Assembly: GCF_009745985.1 (NCBI RefSeq)
Contig: NZ_WFIX01000191.1
Coordinates: 186,001-250,000 of the forward strand
Reading direction: 5' to 3'
Length of the DNA stretch: 64,000 bases
From: Microbacterium karelineae
GTDB taxonomy: Bacteria; Actinomycetota; Actinomycetes; Actinomycetales; Microbacteriaceae
Below, piece by piece: positions 15,822 through 25,085 of this stretch (positions within the stretch are counted from its first letter, which is position 1; the number at the start of each line of letters is the position of its first letter). The position numbers and the translations under genes were made by a program. The notes under the pieces are model-generated. The model did no database searches and was not told the DNA's origin. It worked only from the letters and a program-made list of their open reading frames with translations.

Positions 15822-16808
15822 TCAGGCGCCCCCGTGTCCGTCCCAGTCGCGGTACGGATCCCACCCCGACCCGCCCGCGTGGGCCGAGCCGTCGACGAGC
15901 AGCGGATCCGCCCCGCGAGCCCTGACCACGCCGATCTCGCGGAACCCGGGCGGCAGGGCCCCCGGCGCGAAGGTCGCGAGGAGCGCGTGGTCCTCGCCGC
16001 CGCGCAGCGCGAGCTCCGGATCCGCGCCCAGCGCGGCGCTGGACAGGTCGAGGGCGACCCCCGATGCGTCCGCGAGGCGCGACGCATCGAGTGCGAGGCC
16101 GTCCGAGATGTCCATCATGGCCGAGGCCCCCGACACGGCCGCCACGGGGCCGAGGCCGATGGGCGGCTGCGGGCGCAGCTGCATGTCGATCGCCGCGCGG
16201 TCGCTCTCGCCGAGCTCGGCGGGGCGCACGGGAATCGCCTCGCCCGCGCCGCCGCGGAACCGGCCGAAGAGCATCCCGAGCCCACGCGCGGCGACGCCCA
16301 TCTCGCCCGCGATCGCGACGACGTCGCCCTCGCGCGCACCGGAGCGCCGCACCGGGTCCCTGCCCTCCGTATCGCCGAGCGCCGTCACCGCGACCGTGAG
16401 CGTCGCGGACTGGGCCAGGTCTCCCCCGACGACGGCGCATCCGGGAGCGAGCGCGTCGCACGCGTCGCGCAGGCCGTCGGCGAGGCGCTCGACGTACCCG
16501 ATCGGTGTGTCGTTCGGAATCGCGAGAGCCACGAGCAGGGCGGTCGGCCGCGCCCCCATCGCCGCGATGTCGGCGAGGTTCACTGCAGCGGCCTTCCAGC
16601 CGAGGTCGTACCCGCTCGACCATGCGCGGCGGAAGTCCGGCCCCTCGATGAGGGTGTCCGTCGTGGCGACGACCGAGCCGGTCGTGCGGATCACGGCGGC
16701 GTCGTCGCCCGGGCCGAGCATCGCCGCCTGCGCCCGCCCCGTGCGGGAGACGATGCGGCGGAGGATCTCGCGTTCGGACAGGTCGCCGACCGTGGGTTCA
16801 TCGTGCAT
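15822..16808 (-). CDS. thiL: thiamine-monophosphate kinase
   Basis: 328 aa. GPGDDAAV near the N-terminus, DTLIEGPDF, NLADIAAMGA, the GGDLAQS loop, MDISDGLALD and RGGEDHALL mark a PurM-fold ThiL. It phosphorylates thiamine monophosphate to thiamine diphosphate with ATP. No other thiamine gene is nearby. The 59-bp gap to the divergent DUF3515 gene should contain both promoters. Confidence 0.94.
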   Translation of the reverse strand: MHDEPTVGDLSEREILRRIVSRTGRAQAAMLGPGDDAAVIRTTGSVVATTDTLIEGPDFRRAWSSGYDLGWKAAAVNLADIAAMGARPTALLVALAIPNDTPIGYVERLADGLRDACDALAPGCAVVGGDLAQSATLTVAVTALGDTEGRDPVRRSGAREGDVVAIAGEMGVAARGLGMLFGRFRGGAGEAIPVRPAELGESDRAAIDMQLRPQPPIGLGPVAAVSGASAMMDISDGLALDASRLADASGVALDLSSAALGADPELALRGGEDHALLATFAPGALPPGFREIGVVRARGADPLLVDGSAHAGGSGWDPYRDWDGHGGA

Positions 16809-16867
16809 CCCTCCAGCGTAGGCGCCCTCGCGATCTTCGCTCAGGCGGACCGGAATAGGCTGGGCGG

Positions 16868-17359
16868 GTGATCCGCCGCCTCGTCGCCGTCTGCGTGCTC
16901 GCCCTCGCGACCGTCGCCGCGGGATGCACCCCCACGGTGCATCTCGAGCCCGCCCCCTCCGCGGACGACCCGATCTGCGCCGACGTGAGCGTGCGCGTCC
17001 CCGACTCGATCGGCGAGCTCAGCCGCGTGTGGACCGACGCGCAGGCCACCGCCGCGTGGGGCGACCCGAGCGCCGTGCTGTTCCGCTGCGGTCTCGAATC
17101 GCCCGCCCCGACGACCTTGCAGTGTGTGACCGTCGGCGGCGTCGATTGGATCGTCGACGACAGCGAATCGCCGAACCTCCGAATGACGACCTACGGCCGC
17201 GCGCCCGCGGCCCAGGTCTACGTCGATTCCACGCGGGCCGTCAGCAACGACGTGCTGAGCGCTCTGAGCAATGCGGCGAACATGCTCCCGAAGGTCGGCG
17301 AATGCACGGCTCCCGATGAGGCCGACCCCGACGCCACCGAAGCGCCGCACACCGACTGA
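16868..17359 (+). CDS. DUF3515 lipoprotein
   Basis: 163 aa from GTG 16868. It has a signal peptide with an RR N-region, an Ala/Val-rich core and a lipobox ending A-A-G-C (Cys20), so it should be a membrane-anchored exported protein. The mature part is the actinobacterial DUF3515 domain (VWTDAQATAAWGDPSAVLFRCG). Function unknown. Its stop is immediately followed by the ddl stop on the other strand, the conserved ddl-DUF3515-thiL arrangement. Confidence 0.9.
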   Translation: MIRRLVAVCVLALATVAAGCTPTVHLEPAPSADDPICADVSVRVPDSIGELSRVWTDAQATAAWGDPSAVLFRCGLESPAPTTLQCVTVGGVDWIVDDSESPNLRMTTYGRAPAAQVYVDSTRAVSNDVLSALSNAANMLPKVGECTAPDEADPDATEAPHTD

Positions 17360-18448
17360 TCAGCCTGCGCGGCCGAGCTCGACGAGCTCGGTGATGAGGT
17401 CGGAGTAGCTCAGCCCGGTCGCGACCCAGCACTTCGGGTACATCGAGATCGGCGTGAAGCCCGGCATCGTGTTGAGCTCGTTGACGACGATCTCGCCCGC
17501 GTCCGTGAGGAACACGTCGACCCTGGCGAGGCCGCGCCCGTCGACGGCCTCGAAGGCGTGCGTCGCGACCCGCCGGATCCGCTCCGACTCGTCATCGGAC
17601 AGCTCGGCCGGGCATACGACCTCGGCGCCGTCGCCGCCCAGGTACTTGCCCTCGAAGTCGTAGAACTCGCGCGTCGTCAGCACGATCTCGCCGGGAAGCG
17701 ACGCGCGTGCGGCCTCGGATCCGCGCCCCTCGAGCACGGCGACCTCGATCTCGCGGCCCGTCATCGCCTGCTCGACGAGCACCTTGTCGTCCTCCGCGAA
17801 GGCGATGCGCATCGCCTCGTCGATCTCGGACGCGTCGTGCGCCTTCGACACCCCCACGCTGGATCCCGCCCGCGCCGGCTTGACGAAGACGGGGTATCCG
17901 AGGCTCGCGACGTCGGCGCGCACCGCGTCGGCGTCGGTCTCCCAGCGGCGGGCGCGCACGGTGACCCACGGCGCGACCGCGATGCCGTCCGCCTCGAGCG
18001 CCACCTTCATGAAGTGCTTGTCCATGCACAGCGCCGAGTCGAGGACGCCGCCGCCGGCATACGGGATCTCGAGGATGTCGAGGAAGCCCTGCATCGTGCC
18101 GTCCTCGCCGTGCAGCCCGTGCAGGATCGGCAGGACCGCGTCGATCTCGCCGAGCGACGAGACGGATCCGTCGGCGCGCGTCACGCGCAGTTCGCGCGGA
18201 CCGCCGGGCATCGGCCAGAGGATCCGCGTGCCGTTGTCGACGACCTCGGGCAGCTTCTCGGCGTCGAGCCGGAACCGCTCCGGATCGTCCTCCTCGAGGA
18301 CGAAGACGCCCTCGCGGGTGATGCCGATCGGGATCACGCGGTAGCGATCGCGATCAATTGCGCCGAGAACGCCCCCCGCCGTCGCCGAGGAGATCTCGTG
18401 CTCGCTCGAGCGCCCGCCGAAGAGCACCGCCACGGTCGCTGCTGCCAT
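17360..18448 (-). CDS. ddl: D-alanine--D-alanine ligase
   Basis: 362 aa from ATG 18448 (MAAATVAVLFGGRSSEHE). ATP-grasp enzyme: N-terminal GGRSSEHEIS, HGLHGEDGTMQG, the K-P-A-R-A-G-S-S-V-G-V glycine loop and the C-terminal NELNTMPGFTP metal site. It joins two D-Ala for peptidoglycan. The first 95 bp overlap the 3' end of gpsA in a different frame. The conserved VAVLFGG block lies inside the overlap, so a later start is not possible. Translational coupling with gpsA is likely. Confidence 0.95.
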   Translation of the reverse strand: MAAATVAVLFGGRSSEHEISSATAGGVLGAIDRDRYRVIPIGITREGVFVLEEDDPERFRLDAEKLPEVVDNGTRILWPMPGGPRELRVTRADGSVSSLGEIDAVLPILHGLHGEDGTMQGFLDILEIPYAGGGVLDSALCMDKHFMKVALEADGIAVAPWVTVRARRWETDADAVRADVASLGYPVFVKPARAGSSVGVSKAHDASEIDEAMRIAFAEDDKVLVEQAMTGREIEVAVLEGRGSEAARASLPGEIVLTTREFYDFEGKYLGGDGAEVVCPAELSDDESERIRRVATHAFEAVDGRGLARVDVFLTDAGEIVVNELNTMPGFTPISMYPKCWVATGLSYSDLITELVELGRAG

Positions 18449-19460
18449 ACTGGGTCTCCTCCTGCGGAGTGTCGTCGTCGGTCGTGAGATGGGGCGCGAT
18501 GTCGCGAGGCTCCATCGTGCCATCCAGCACCATCTTCACCTGCTGCACGATCGGCATGTCGACGCCCTTCGCGTGCGCGAGCTGGAGGATCGGCTCGACG
18601 GAGCTGAGGCCCTCGGCCGTCTGCTCCATGTGCTCGACGACGTCGTCGAGGGTGTACCCCTGCCCGAGCAGCCGCCCGGCCGTGTTGTTCCTGCTCAGCG
18701 GCGACTGGCACGTCGCGATGAGGTCGCCGAGGCCCGCGAGGCCCTGCATCGTGTCGGGCTGGGCGCCGTAGGCCACCGCGAAGTCGGTCATCTCGACGAG
18801 CCCTCGGGTGATGATCGACGCCTTGGTGTTCTCGCCGTAGCCGACGCCGTCGACGATGCCCGTCGCGACGGCGATGAGGTTCTTCAGCACGCCGCCGAAC
18901 TCGGTGCCCGCGACGTCGGTGTTCACGAAGGTGCGGAAGTACGGAGCGGACGCCGTCATCGCGACCCGCGCGGCCGTCGCGGCGCTGTGCGAGGACACGA
19001 CGGCCGCCGTCGGCTGCTCCTGCGCGATCTCGCGCGCGAGGTTCGGGCCGCTCACGACCGCGATGCGGTCGCGGTCGCACGCGAGCGCCTCCGCGATCAC
19101 CTCACTCATCCGCAGCCCCGTGCGCTTCTCCACGCCCTTCATGAGGCTCACGATCGGCGCGTCCGACGACGCCAGCGCCGAACGCAGCGGCTTCAGCGTC
19201 TCACGCGCCGTCTTGCTCGGCACCGACACGTACACCTGGTCGGCGCCCTCGAGAGCGCGCGCGATCTCGTGCGTCGCATGCATCGAGCGCGGCAGGTTGA
19301 TCCCCGGCAGGTAGCGCGAATTGCGCTTCGCCTCGTCGATCTCGTGCGCGAGCTCGGGGCGCCGCGCCCACATCGTGACCTGGGCGCCGCCATCGGCGAG
19401 GATCTTGCCGAACGTCGTGCCCCAGCTGCCCGCGCCGAGCACGGTGACCCGGGCGCTCAC
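18354..19460 (-). CDS. gpsA: NAD(P)-dependent glycerol-3-phosphate dehydrogenase
   Basis: 368 aa from GTG 19460. The GAGSWGTTFG nucleotide-binding loop, GPNLAREI, LKNLIAVATGIVDG and GLGDLIATC motifs define GpsA, which makes sn-glycerol-3-phosphate for phospholipids. The usual C-terminus ends near PHLTTDDD. Here the frame continues ~35 residues (GSSDRGGALRRALERARDLL...) into ddl, so the native stop appears lost or displaced. The start overlaps the plsC stop as GTGA. Confidence 0.95.
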   Translation of the reverse strand: MSARVTVLGAGSWGTTFGKILADGGAQVTMWARRPELAHEIDEAKRNSRYLPGINLPRSMHATHEIARALEGADQVYVSVPSKTARETLKPLRSALASSDAPIVSLMKGVEKRTGLRMSEVIAEALACDRDRIAVVSGPNLAREIAQEQPTAAVVSSHSAATAARVAMTASAPYFRTFVNTDVAGTEFGGVLKNLIAVATGIVDGVGYGENTKASIITRGLVEMTDFAVAYGAQPDTMQGLAGLGDLIATCQSPLSRNNTAGRLLGQGYTLDDVVEHMEQTAEGLSSVEPILQLAHAKGVDMPIVQQVKMVLDGTMEPRDIAPHLTTDDDTPQEETQYGSSDRGGALRRALERARDLLGDGGGRSRRN

Positions 19461-20206
19461 ATGCGCCCCGTCTCGGCCTGGCCGTTCTTCGCGGGATCCC
19501 AGCGCTCCGTGGGCGCGGTCTCACCGCGCAGCTGCTCGAGCAGCCGCGTGATCTCCTGCATCACCCGCGACGTCGCCTCCGTGATGACGCCCTTCTCGTG
19601 CTCGCGGCCCACGAGATCCGACAGGTCGACGGGCGCGCCCACCGCGAACACCACACGACGACGCGGGGGGAAGAAGCGCAGACGGCCGTAGCGCGGCATG
19701 AACTGCTGCTCGCCCCAGTGCGCCACGGGGATCAGCGGGATGTCGCCGGCCAGCGCGAGACGCACGGCCCCCGACTTGCCCCGCATCGGCCACAGCTCGG
19801 GATCGCGGGTGAGCGTGCCCTCGGGGTACACGATGACGCCGCGCGCGTTCTCGACGAGCTCCGTCGCCTGCGCGATCGACTGGGAGGCGCCGTTCTTCCC
19901 GCGGCCGCTGCGCGACACCGGGATCATGCCGGTCGCGCGCAGCGCCGCCCCCACGACGGGGATGCGGAAGAGGCTCTCCTTCGCCATGAAGCGCGGCGCG
20001 CGGCCGAGCTTCCACGTGGCGATCGCCACCGTGAGCGGATCGATCTCGCTGTGGTGGTTGGGCGCCATCACGAACGCGCCTTCGCGCGGCAGGTTCTCGG
20101 CGCCGCGCAGCTCGATCTTCGCGAACCACCCCATCACGGGCAGCACGATGGCCGCGAGCAGCCAGAACAGACTGGGGCGGGTCTTCTCCCGCGAGGCGTT
20201 CGCCAC
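19457..20206 (-). CDS. plsC: 1-acyl-sn-glycerol-3-phosphate acyltransferase
   Basis: 249 aa from GTG 20206; the very long upstream frame is a shadow of murA. An N-terminal hydrophobic helix (LFWLLAAIVLPVMGWF) is followed by the catalytic N-H-H-S-E-I-D version of HX4D, FMAKESLF and YPEGTLT. It acylates lysophosphatidic acid at the membrane. It sits 2 bp after the murA stop and overlaps gpsA by 4 bp, so phosphatidate synthesis is coupled to glycerol-3-phosphate supply in one operon. Confidence 0.92.
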   Translation of the reverse strand: MANASREKTRPSLFWLLAAIVLPVMGWFAKIELRGAENLPREGAFVMAPNHHSEIDPLTVAIATWKLGRAPRFMAKESLFRIPVVGAALRATGMIPVSRSGRGKNGASQSIAQATELVENARGVIVYPEGTLTRDPELWPMRGKSGAVRLALAGDIPLIPVAHWGEQQFMPRYGRLRFFPPRRRVVFAVGAPVDLSDLVGREHEKGVITEATSRVMQEITRLLEQLRGETAPTERWDPAKNGQAETGRM

Positions 20207-20208
20207 GC

Positions 20209-21570
20209 TCAGCCCACGACGTCGAAGTCGGCGCCGAGAGCCGTGAGCTTGTCGAAGAACTTCTCGTAGCCGCGGCGGATGATGCCGACGTTCGACACGC
20301 GCGAGGTTCCCTCGGCCGCCAGCGCGGCGATGACGTACGCGTAGCCGCCTCGCAGGTCCGGGACGACGATGTCGGCGCCCGTCAGCGGGGTCGGCCCCGT
20401 GATGACGGCGGCCTGCTCGAGCTCGCGGCGCTCGACGCGACGGTAGACGCCCTCGAGGCCCTTCGGGTGCACGACGATGTCGGCGCCCATCTGGTTCAGT
20501 GCCGCCGTGAAGCCGAGCCGGTTCTCGTACACCGTCTCGTGCACGATCGACACGCCGCCGGCCTGCGTCAGGGCGACGATGAGCGGCTGCTGCCAGTCGG
20601 TCATGAAGCCGGGGTGCACGTCGGTCTCGACCATGACGGGCTTGAGCGGCGTCGTCGCACGGCGGAACCAGATGCCCTCGTCGGTGATGTCGAAGGATCC
20701 GCCGACCTTGCGGAAGACGTTGAGGAATGTGAGCATCTCGTACTGGCGCGCGCCCTTGACGAAGATCTCGCCGTCGGTCGCGAGCGCAGCGCACGCCCAC
20801 GAGGCGGCCTCGTTGCGGTCGAACAGGCTGCGGTGGTCGTAGCCGTGCAGCTCGTCGACGCCTTCGATGAAGATGACGCGGTTCGGCTCATAGGAGATGA
20901 TGGCGCCCATCTTCTGGAGGACGCCGATCAGGTCCATGATCTCGGGCTCGATGGCCGCGTTGCGCAGCTCGGTGACGCCCTTGGCCCTGACGGCCGTGAG
21001 CAGCACCTGCTCCGTCGCACCGACGCTCGGGTACGGCAGCTCGATGTTCGCGCCGTGGAGGCCCTCGGGCGCCGACAGGCGGATCCCGTTCGGCTGCTTG
21101 TCGACGATCGCGCCGAAGTTCCGCAGCGCATCGAGGTGGAAGTCGATCGGGCGGTCGCCGATCCGGCATCCGCCGAGGTCGGGGATGAAGGCCTGACCCA
21201 GCAGGTGGAGCAGGGGCCCGCAGAAGAGGATCGGGATGCGGCTCGAGCCGGCGTGCGCGTCGATCTCCTCGAAGCCGGCCGACTTCGCCAGCGCGGGGTC
21301 GAGCACGAGCGAGCCCGGCTCGTCGCCCTCCGACACCGAGACGCCGTGCACCTCGAGGAGGGAGCGGACGACCTCGACATCGCGGATCTCGGGCACATCG
21401 CGCAGCGTCGACGGCGTCTCGCCGAGCAGAGAGGCCACCATCGCCTTCGTCGCGAGGTTCTTCGCGCCCTTCACGTCGACCTGCCCGCGGAGCGGATGGC
21501 CGCCGCGGATCTCGAGGACGTCACCGAGCGTCGGCGCGGTGCGCGCCTCGTCACTGCCTACGAGCGTCAT
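20209..21570 (-). CDS. murA: UDP-N-acetylglucosamine 1-carboxyvinyltransferase
   Basis: 453 aa. EPSP-synthase-like fold with KGAKNLATKAMVA (the K-N pair binding PEP) and LGGCRIGDRPIDFHL, which holds the active-site Cys of the fosfomycin-sensitive form. It catalyses the first committed peptidoglycan step. An N-terminal extension of ~15 residues precedes the conserved start. It lies 64 bp after leuD, starting the murA-plsC-gpsA-ddl run. Confidence 0.93.
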   Translation of the reverse strand: MTLVGSDEARTAPTLGDVLEIRGGHPLRGQVDVKGAKNLATKAMVASLLGETPSTLRDVPEIRDVEVVRSLLEVHGVSVSEGDEPGSLVLDPALAKSAGFEEIDAHAGSSRIPILFCGPLLHLLGQAFIPDLGGCRIGDRPIDFHLDALRNFGAIVDKQPNGIRLSAPEGLHGANIELPYPSVGATEQVLLTAVRAKGVTELRNAAIEPEIMDLIGVLQKMGAIISYEPNRVIFIEGVDELHGYDHRSLFDRNEAASWACAALATDGEIFVKGARQYEMLTFLNVFRKVGGSFDITDEGIWFRRATTPLKPVMVETDVHPGFMTDWQQPLIVALTQAGGVSIVHETVYENRLGFTAALNQMGADIVVHPKGLEGVYRRVERRELEQAAVITGPTPLTGADIVVPDLRGGYAYVIAALAAEGTSRVSNVGIIRRGYEKFFDKLTALGADFDVVG

Positions 21571-21634
21571 GGGTGTGGATCCTCACTCACTTCCGGCGAA
21601 CCGGCCGCCCCGCGTGTCGGGGCGGCTCCTCAGC

Positions 21635-22231
21635 TCACGGAACCGGAAGGGTCCGTGGCCGCCACGCCTCGCGGCGGGCCTCGAACTGCGCGATCTCGTC
21701 CTGATGACGTAACGTGAGCCCGATGTCGTCGAGCCCTTCGAGGAGCCGCCACCTAGTGTAATCGTCGATCTCGAACGGAGCCGTGAAGTCGCCGATGGTG
21801 GCGGTTCGCGCCTCGAGGTCGACCGTCATCGAGATGCCGGGGTCCGCGTCGATCTCGGCCCAGATCCGCTCGAGCGCCTCGTCGGAGATGATGCCCGTGA
21901 CGAGACCCTGTTTGCCCGAATTGCCGCGGAAGATGTCGGCGAATCGGGTGGACAGCACGACCCGGAAGCCGTAGTCGCGCAGCGCCCACACGGCATGCTC
22001 GCGGCTCGATCCCGTGCCGAAGTCGGGGCCGGCGACGAGCACCGACGCGTTCCGGAACGGCTCCTGGTTGAGCACGAAGTCGTCCTGCTGGCGCCAGGCG
22101 GAGAACAGGGCGTCTTCGAAGCCCGTCTTGGTGACGCGCTTCAGGAAGACGGCGGGGATGATCTGGTCGGTGTCGACGTTCGAGCGCTTGAGCGGCGCCG
22201 CGACTCCCGTGTGGGTCGTGAACTTCTCCAT
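21635..22231 (-). CDS. leuD: 3-isopropylmalate dehydratase, small subunit
   Basis: 198 aa. [32 protein letters not shown] and the F-R-G-N-S-G-K-Q-G segment are the LeuD swivel-domain motifs. With LeuC it isomerises 2- to 3-isopropylmalate in leucine synthesis. It lies 2 bp after leuC, as one operon under the putative leucine attenuator. Confidence 0.96.
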   Translation of the reverse strand: MEKFTTHTGVAAPLKRSNVDTDQIIPAVFLKRVTKTGFEDALFSAWRQQDDFVLNQEPFRNASVLVAGPDFGTGSSREHAVWALRDYGFRVVLSTRFADIFRGNSGKQGLVTGIISDEALERIWAEIDADPGISMTVDLEARTATIGDFTAPFEIDDYTRWRLLEGLDDIGLTLRHQDEIAQFEARREAWRPRTLPVP

Positions 22232-22233
22232 GA

Positions 22234-23700
22234 TCAGGCCCCTGCTTCCGTCAGCTCGCGGTCATCGACCGGTTCGAGGTCGCTCGGGCTCGACAGCGTG
22301 CCGCGCACGGCCGTCGCCGCCGCGACGAGCGGCGAGACCAGGTGGGTGCGGCCGCCCTTGCCCTGGCGCCCCTCGAAGTTGCGGTTGCTCGTCGACGCGC
22401 AGCGCTCGCCCGGGGCGAGCTGGTCGGGGTTCATGCCGAGGCACATGGAGCAGCCCGCGAAACGCCACTCGGCGCCGAAGTCGGTGACGATCCTGTCGAT
22501 GCCCTCGGCCTCGGCCTGCAGGCGCACGCGCGCGGATCCGGGGACGACCATGACGCGCACGCCGTCGGCCTTCCTGCGCCCCTGGATGACGGACGCGAAG
22601 GCGCGCAGATCCTCGATGCGGCTGTTCGTGCACGAGCCCATGAACACCGCGTCGACGGCGATGTCCTTCATGCGCGTGCCCGGCACGAGGTCCATGTACT
22701 CGCACGCGCGCTCGGCCGACTGCCGCGCGCTGGGGTCGGAGAAGCTCTCGGGTGACGGGACGACGTCGCTGAGCGACACACCCTGGCCGGGGTTCGTCCC
22801 CCAGGTGACGAACGGCTCGAGCTCGTTCGCGTCGATGAAGACCTCGGCGTCGAACGCCGCGCCCTCGTCGGTCGGGAGCGTCTTCCAGTAGGCGACGGCG
22901 TCGTCCCAGTCCTGCCCTCTCGGGGCGTGGGGGCGGCCCTTCACGTACTCGAAGGTCGTCTCATCGGGCGCGACCATGCCGGCGCGCGCGCCGGCCTCGA
23001 TCGACATGTTGCAGATCGTCATGCGCCCCTCCATGGAGAGGGCGCGGATCGCGCTGCCGCGGAACTCGAGGACGTACCCCTGCCCGCCGCCCGTGCCGAT
23101 CTTCGCGATGACGGCGAGGATGATGTCCTTCGCCGTCACGCCCGGCTTCAGCTCGCCTTCGACGGTGATCGCCATCGTCCTGAACGGCTTGAGCGGCAGC
23201 GTCTGCGTCGCGAGCACGTGCTCGACCTCGCTCGTGCCGATGCCGAAGGCGAGCGCACCGAACGCGCCGTGCGTCGAGGTGTGGCTGTCGCCGCACACGA
23301 CCGTGAGGCCGGGCATCGAGAGGCCGAGCTGCGGCCCGACGACGTGCACGATCCCCTGCTCAGCGTCGCCCAGCGAGTGCAGGCGCAGGCCGAACTCCTC
23401 GGCGTTGCGTCGCAGCGTGTCGACCTGCGTGCGGCTCGTGATGTCGGCGATCGGCTTGTCGATGTCGAGCGTCGGGGTGTTGTGGTCCTCCGTGCCGATC
23501 GTGAGATCGAGGCGGCGGGGATCGCGGCCCTCGGCGCGCAGGCCGTCGAACGCCTGCGGGCTCGTCACCTCGTGGACGAGGTGCAGGTCGATGTAGATCA
23601 GGTCGGGCTGGCCGTCCTCACCGCGGACGACGATGTGGTCGTCCCACAGCTTCTCGGCCAGGGTCCGGGGGTGTTCGGGGATGCCGGATTCGGCGTTCAT
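22234..23700 (-). CDS. leuC: 3-isopropylmalate dehydratase, large subunit
   Basis: 488 aa from ATG 23700 with AAGGAG 9 bp upstream. Aconitase-type [4Fe-4S] ligands are seen in [29 protein letters not shown] and [11 protein letters not shown]. It provides the catalytic cluster for the LeuCD isomerase. The 198-bp upstream region holds a leader peptide with consecutive Leu codons and a hairpin (23747-23811). leuB and ilvE are 10 kb away in the same orientation. Confidence 0.97.
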   Translation of the reverse strand: MNAESGIPEHPRTLAEKLWDDHIVVRGEDGQPDLIYIDLHLVHEVTSPQAFDGLRAEGRDPRRLDLTIGTEDHNTPTLDIDKPIADITSRTQVDTLRRNAEEFGLRLHSLGDAEQGIVHVVGPQLGLSMPGLTVVCGDSHTSTHGAFGALAFGIGTSEVEHVLATQTLPLKPFRTMAITVEGELKPGVTAKDIILAVIAKIGTGGGQGYVLEFRGSAIRALSMEGRMTICNMSIEAGARAGMVAPDETTFEYVKGRPHAPRGQDWDDAVAYWKTLPTDEGAAFDAEVFIDANELEPFVTWGTNPGQGVSLSDVVPSPESFSDPSARQSAERACEYMDLVPGTRMKDIAVDAVFMGSCTNSRIEDLRAFASVIQGRRKADGVRVMVVPGSARVRLQAEAEGIDRIVTDFGAEWRFAGCSMCLGMNPDQLAPGERCASTSNRNFEGRQGKGGRTHLVSPLVAAATAVRGTLSSPSDLEPVDDRELTEAGA

Positions 23701-23746
23701 GCTCTGTGTAGCTCCTTGACGTCGGGATGTCGGCCGTCGACAGACT

Positions 23747-23782
23747 CCGCGACGGGGGGCCTAGAGCGAGATCCCGTCGCGG
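23747..23782 (-). promoter_or_regulatory. hairpin of the putative leu attenuator
   Basis: CCGCGACGGG (23773-23782) and CCCGTCGCGG (23747-23756, minus-strand reading) form a perfect 10-bp stem with a 16-nt loop that contains the leader-peptide stop. The downstream arm can also pair through CCGTCG with CGACGG about 10 nt further, giving an alternative structure ahead of the leuC ribosome binding site. The mechanism (transcriptional or translational) cannot be told; no U-tract follows. Confidence 0.6.
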
Positions 23783-23811
23783 CAGCTAAGGAGGAGCCTG
23801 TTGCACCGCAC
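23761..23811 (-). CDS. putative leuCD leader peptide (16 aa, Leu-Leu-Leu)
   Basis: GTG 23811 to TAG 23761 encodes VRCNRLLLSCRDGISL: three consecutive Leu codons (CTC CTC CTT) placed so that a ribosome stalled for Leu-tRNA would cover the 5' arm of the hairpin at 23747-23782. A TGATAT hexamer nine bases before the GTG could be a -10 element, making the message nearly leaderless; that would explain the lack of a ribosome binding site. This is a sequence-based prediction. Confidence 0.6.
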   Translation of the reverse strand: MRCNRLLLSCRDGISL

Positions 23812-23825
23812 CCCTCGACGATATC

Positions 23826-23873
23826 AGAGTGCTCACCCCCGCCCCGCACGCGGCGGAACGGGGTGAGCACTCT
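23826..23873 (-). terminator. 14-bp perfect inverted repeat after terC-like gene
   Basis: AGAGTGCTCACCCC (23826-23839) is exactly complementary to 23860-23873, with a 20-nt GC-rich loop, 25 bp past the TerC stop and just before the putative leu leader. It should terminate terC transcription. No U-run follows, so it could also be a protein-binding palindrome over the leu promoter. Confidence 0.6.
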
Positions 23874-23898
23874 GCTCATCGTGCGCGGATGACGCGGA

Positions 23899-24906
23899 TC
23901 ATCTCTCCGAGATCGATGCCGGATCCGACTCGTCCTTCGGCGCGCGCGCGTTCACGATGAGGCTCGCGACGGTCGAGATGAGGATCGCGGCGACGATGAC
24001 GCCGAGCGAGACCCAGTTGCTGATCTCGGGCGCCCAGTCGACGTGATGCCCGCCGTTGATGAACGGCAGCTCGTTGACGTGCAGCGCGTGGAAGAACAGC
24101 TTCGCGCCGATGAACGCGAGGATGAACGCGACGCCGTACTTGAGGTACTGCAGTCTGTCGAGGAGGTCGCCGAGCAGGAAGTACAGCTGACGCAGGCCCA
24201 TGAGGGCGAACAGGTTCGCCGCGAACACGAGGAACGGGACCTGCGTGATCCCGAAGATCGCGGGGATCGAGTCGATCGCGAAGATGAGGTCGGTCACGCC
24301 GATCGAGAGGAAGACGATGATCATCGGCGTGAGCATCTTCTTGCCGTTCACGACCGTGCGGAGCTTCGCGCCGTCGTACTGGTCGTGGATCGGGATGAAG
24401 CGCCGCAGGATCCGGACGAGGAACGTCTCCTTGTTCGCGTCCTCCTGGTGCTCGTTCTCGAACACCTGCCGCACGGCCGTGTAGACGAGGAAGGCGCCGA
24501 AGATGTAGAAGATCCAGCTGAAGTTCTCGATGAGGGCGGCGCCCACGAGGATGAAGGCCGCGCGCAGGACGAGGGCGATGATGATGCCCACCATCAGCAC
24601 CTCCTGCTGGTACTTCCGCGGCACCGAGAACTGCGTCATGATCAGCACGAAGACGAACAGGTTGTCGATCGACAGGCTGTACTCCGTGAGCCATCCGCTG
24701 ACGAACTCGACCGCGTGATCCGCGTCGCCGATCAGCCAGAGCACGACGGCGAAGATCAGCGCCAACGTGACGTAGAAGCCGACCCAGAGGGCCGACTCGC
24801 GCGTGGACGGGATGTGCGGGCGCTTCAGGATGAGGAGCAGATCGGCCAGGAGGATGAGCACCAGCACGACGAGCGAGCCGACCTCGAACCAGACGGGAAT
24901 TCCCAT
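23899..24906 (-). CDS. TerC family integral membrane protein, probable Mn2+ exporter
   Basis: 335 aa from ATG 24906 (GAAAGGATC upstream). About eight to nine membrane helices. The family signatures YSLSIDNLFVFVLI (near residue 79) and a second acidic ATDLIFAIDS-type segment (VTDLIFAIDSIPA) hold the conserved intramembrane Asp residues. TerC/Alx proteins export Mn2+, supplying exported metalloenzymes or preventing Mn toxicity. The upstream yybP-ykoY-like element supports Mn control. The tellurite name is historical. Confidence 0.9.
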   Translation of the reverse strand: MGIPVWFEVGSLVVLVLILLADLLLILKRPHIPSTRESALWVGFYVTLALIFAVVLWLIGDADHAVEFVSGWLTEYSLSIDNLFVFVLIMTQFSVPRKYQQEVLMVGIIIALVLRAAFILVGAALIENFSWIFYIFGAFLVYTAVRQVFENEHQEDANKETFLVRILRRFIPIHDQYDGAKLRTVVNGKKMLTPMIIVFLSIGVTDLIFAIDSIPAIFGITQVPFLVFAANLFALMGLRQLYFLLGDLLDRLQYLKYGVAFILAFIGAKLFFHALHVNELPFINGGHHVDWAPEISNWVSLGVIVAAILISTVASLIVNARAPKDESDPASISER

Positions 24907-24926
24907 GCGGGATCCTTTCGGGGTGC

Positions 24927-25035
24927 AGAGACTGTCGAAAGTCTCTCCCCCGCATGCGATATGCGGCGCGCGCCCGGACCCCCACCGACGGGGGACGTAC
25001 TGACGGATCGCGCGAGGACGGGATACTCCCTCTCG
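24927..25035 (-). promoter_or_regulatory. probable yybP-ykoY manganese riboswitch
   Basis: Minus strand from about 25032 contains GGGAGTA, then CCGTCAGTACG, a CCCCC..GGGGG hairpin, and ends with GGGGAGAGACTTTC. These are the consensus blocks of the yybP-ykoY element in the right order. AGAGACT/AGTCTCT (24927-24933/24940-24946) forms a hairpin right before the terC ribosome binding site, a likely expression platform. TerC-type genes are frequent clients of this riboswitch. The assignment is by eye. Confidence 0.7.
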
Positions 25036-25085
25036 CTCGCGCCAGCCTACCGTCTCGGGCGAGCGCCCCACCTGCGAGAACGACG

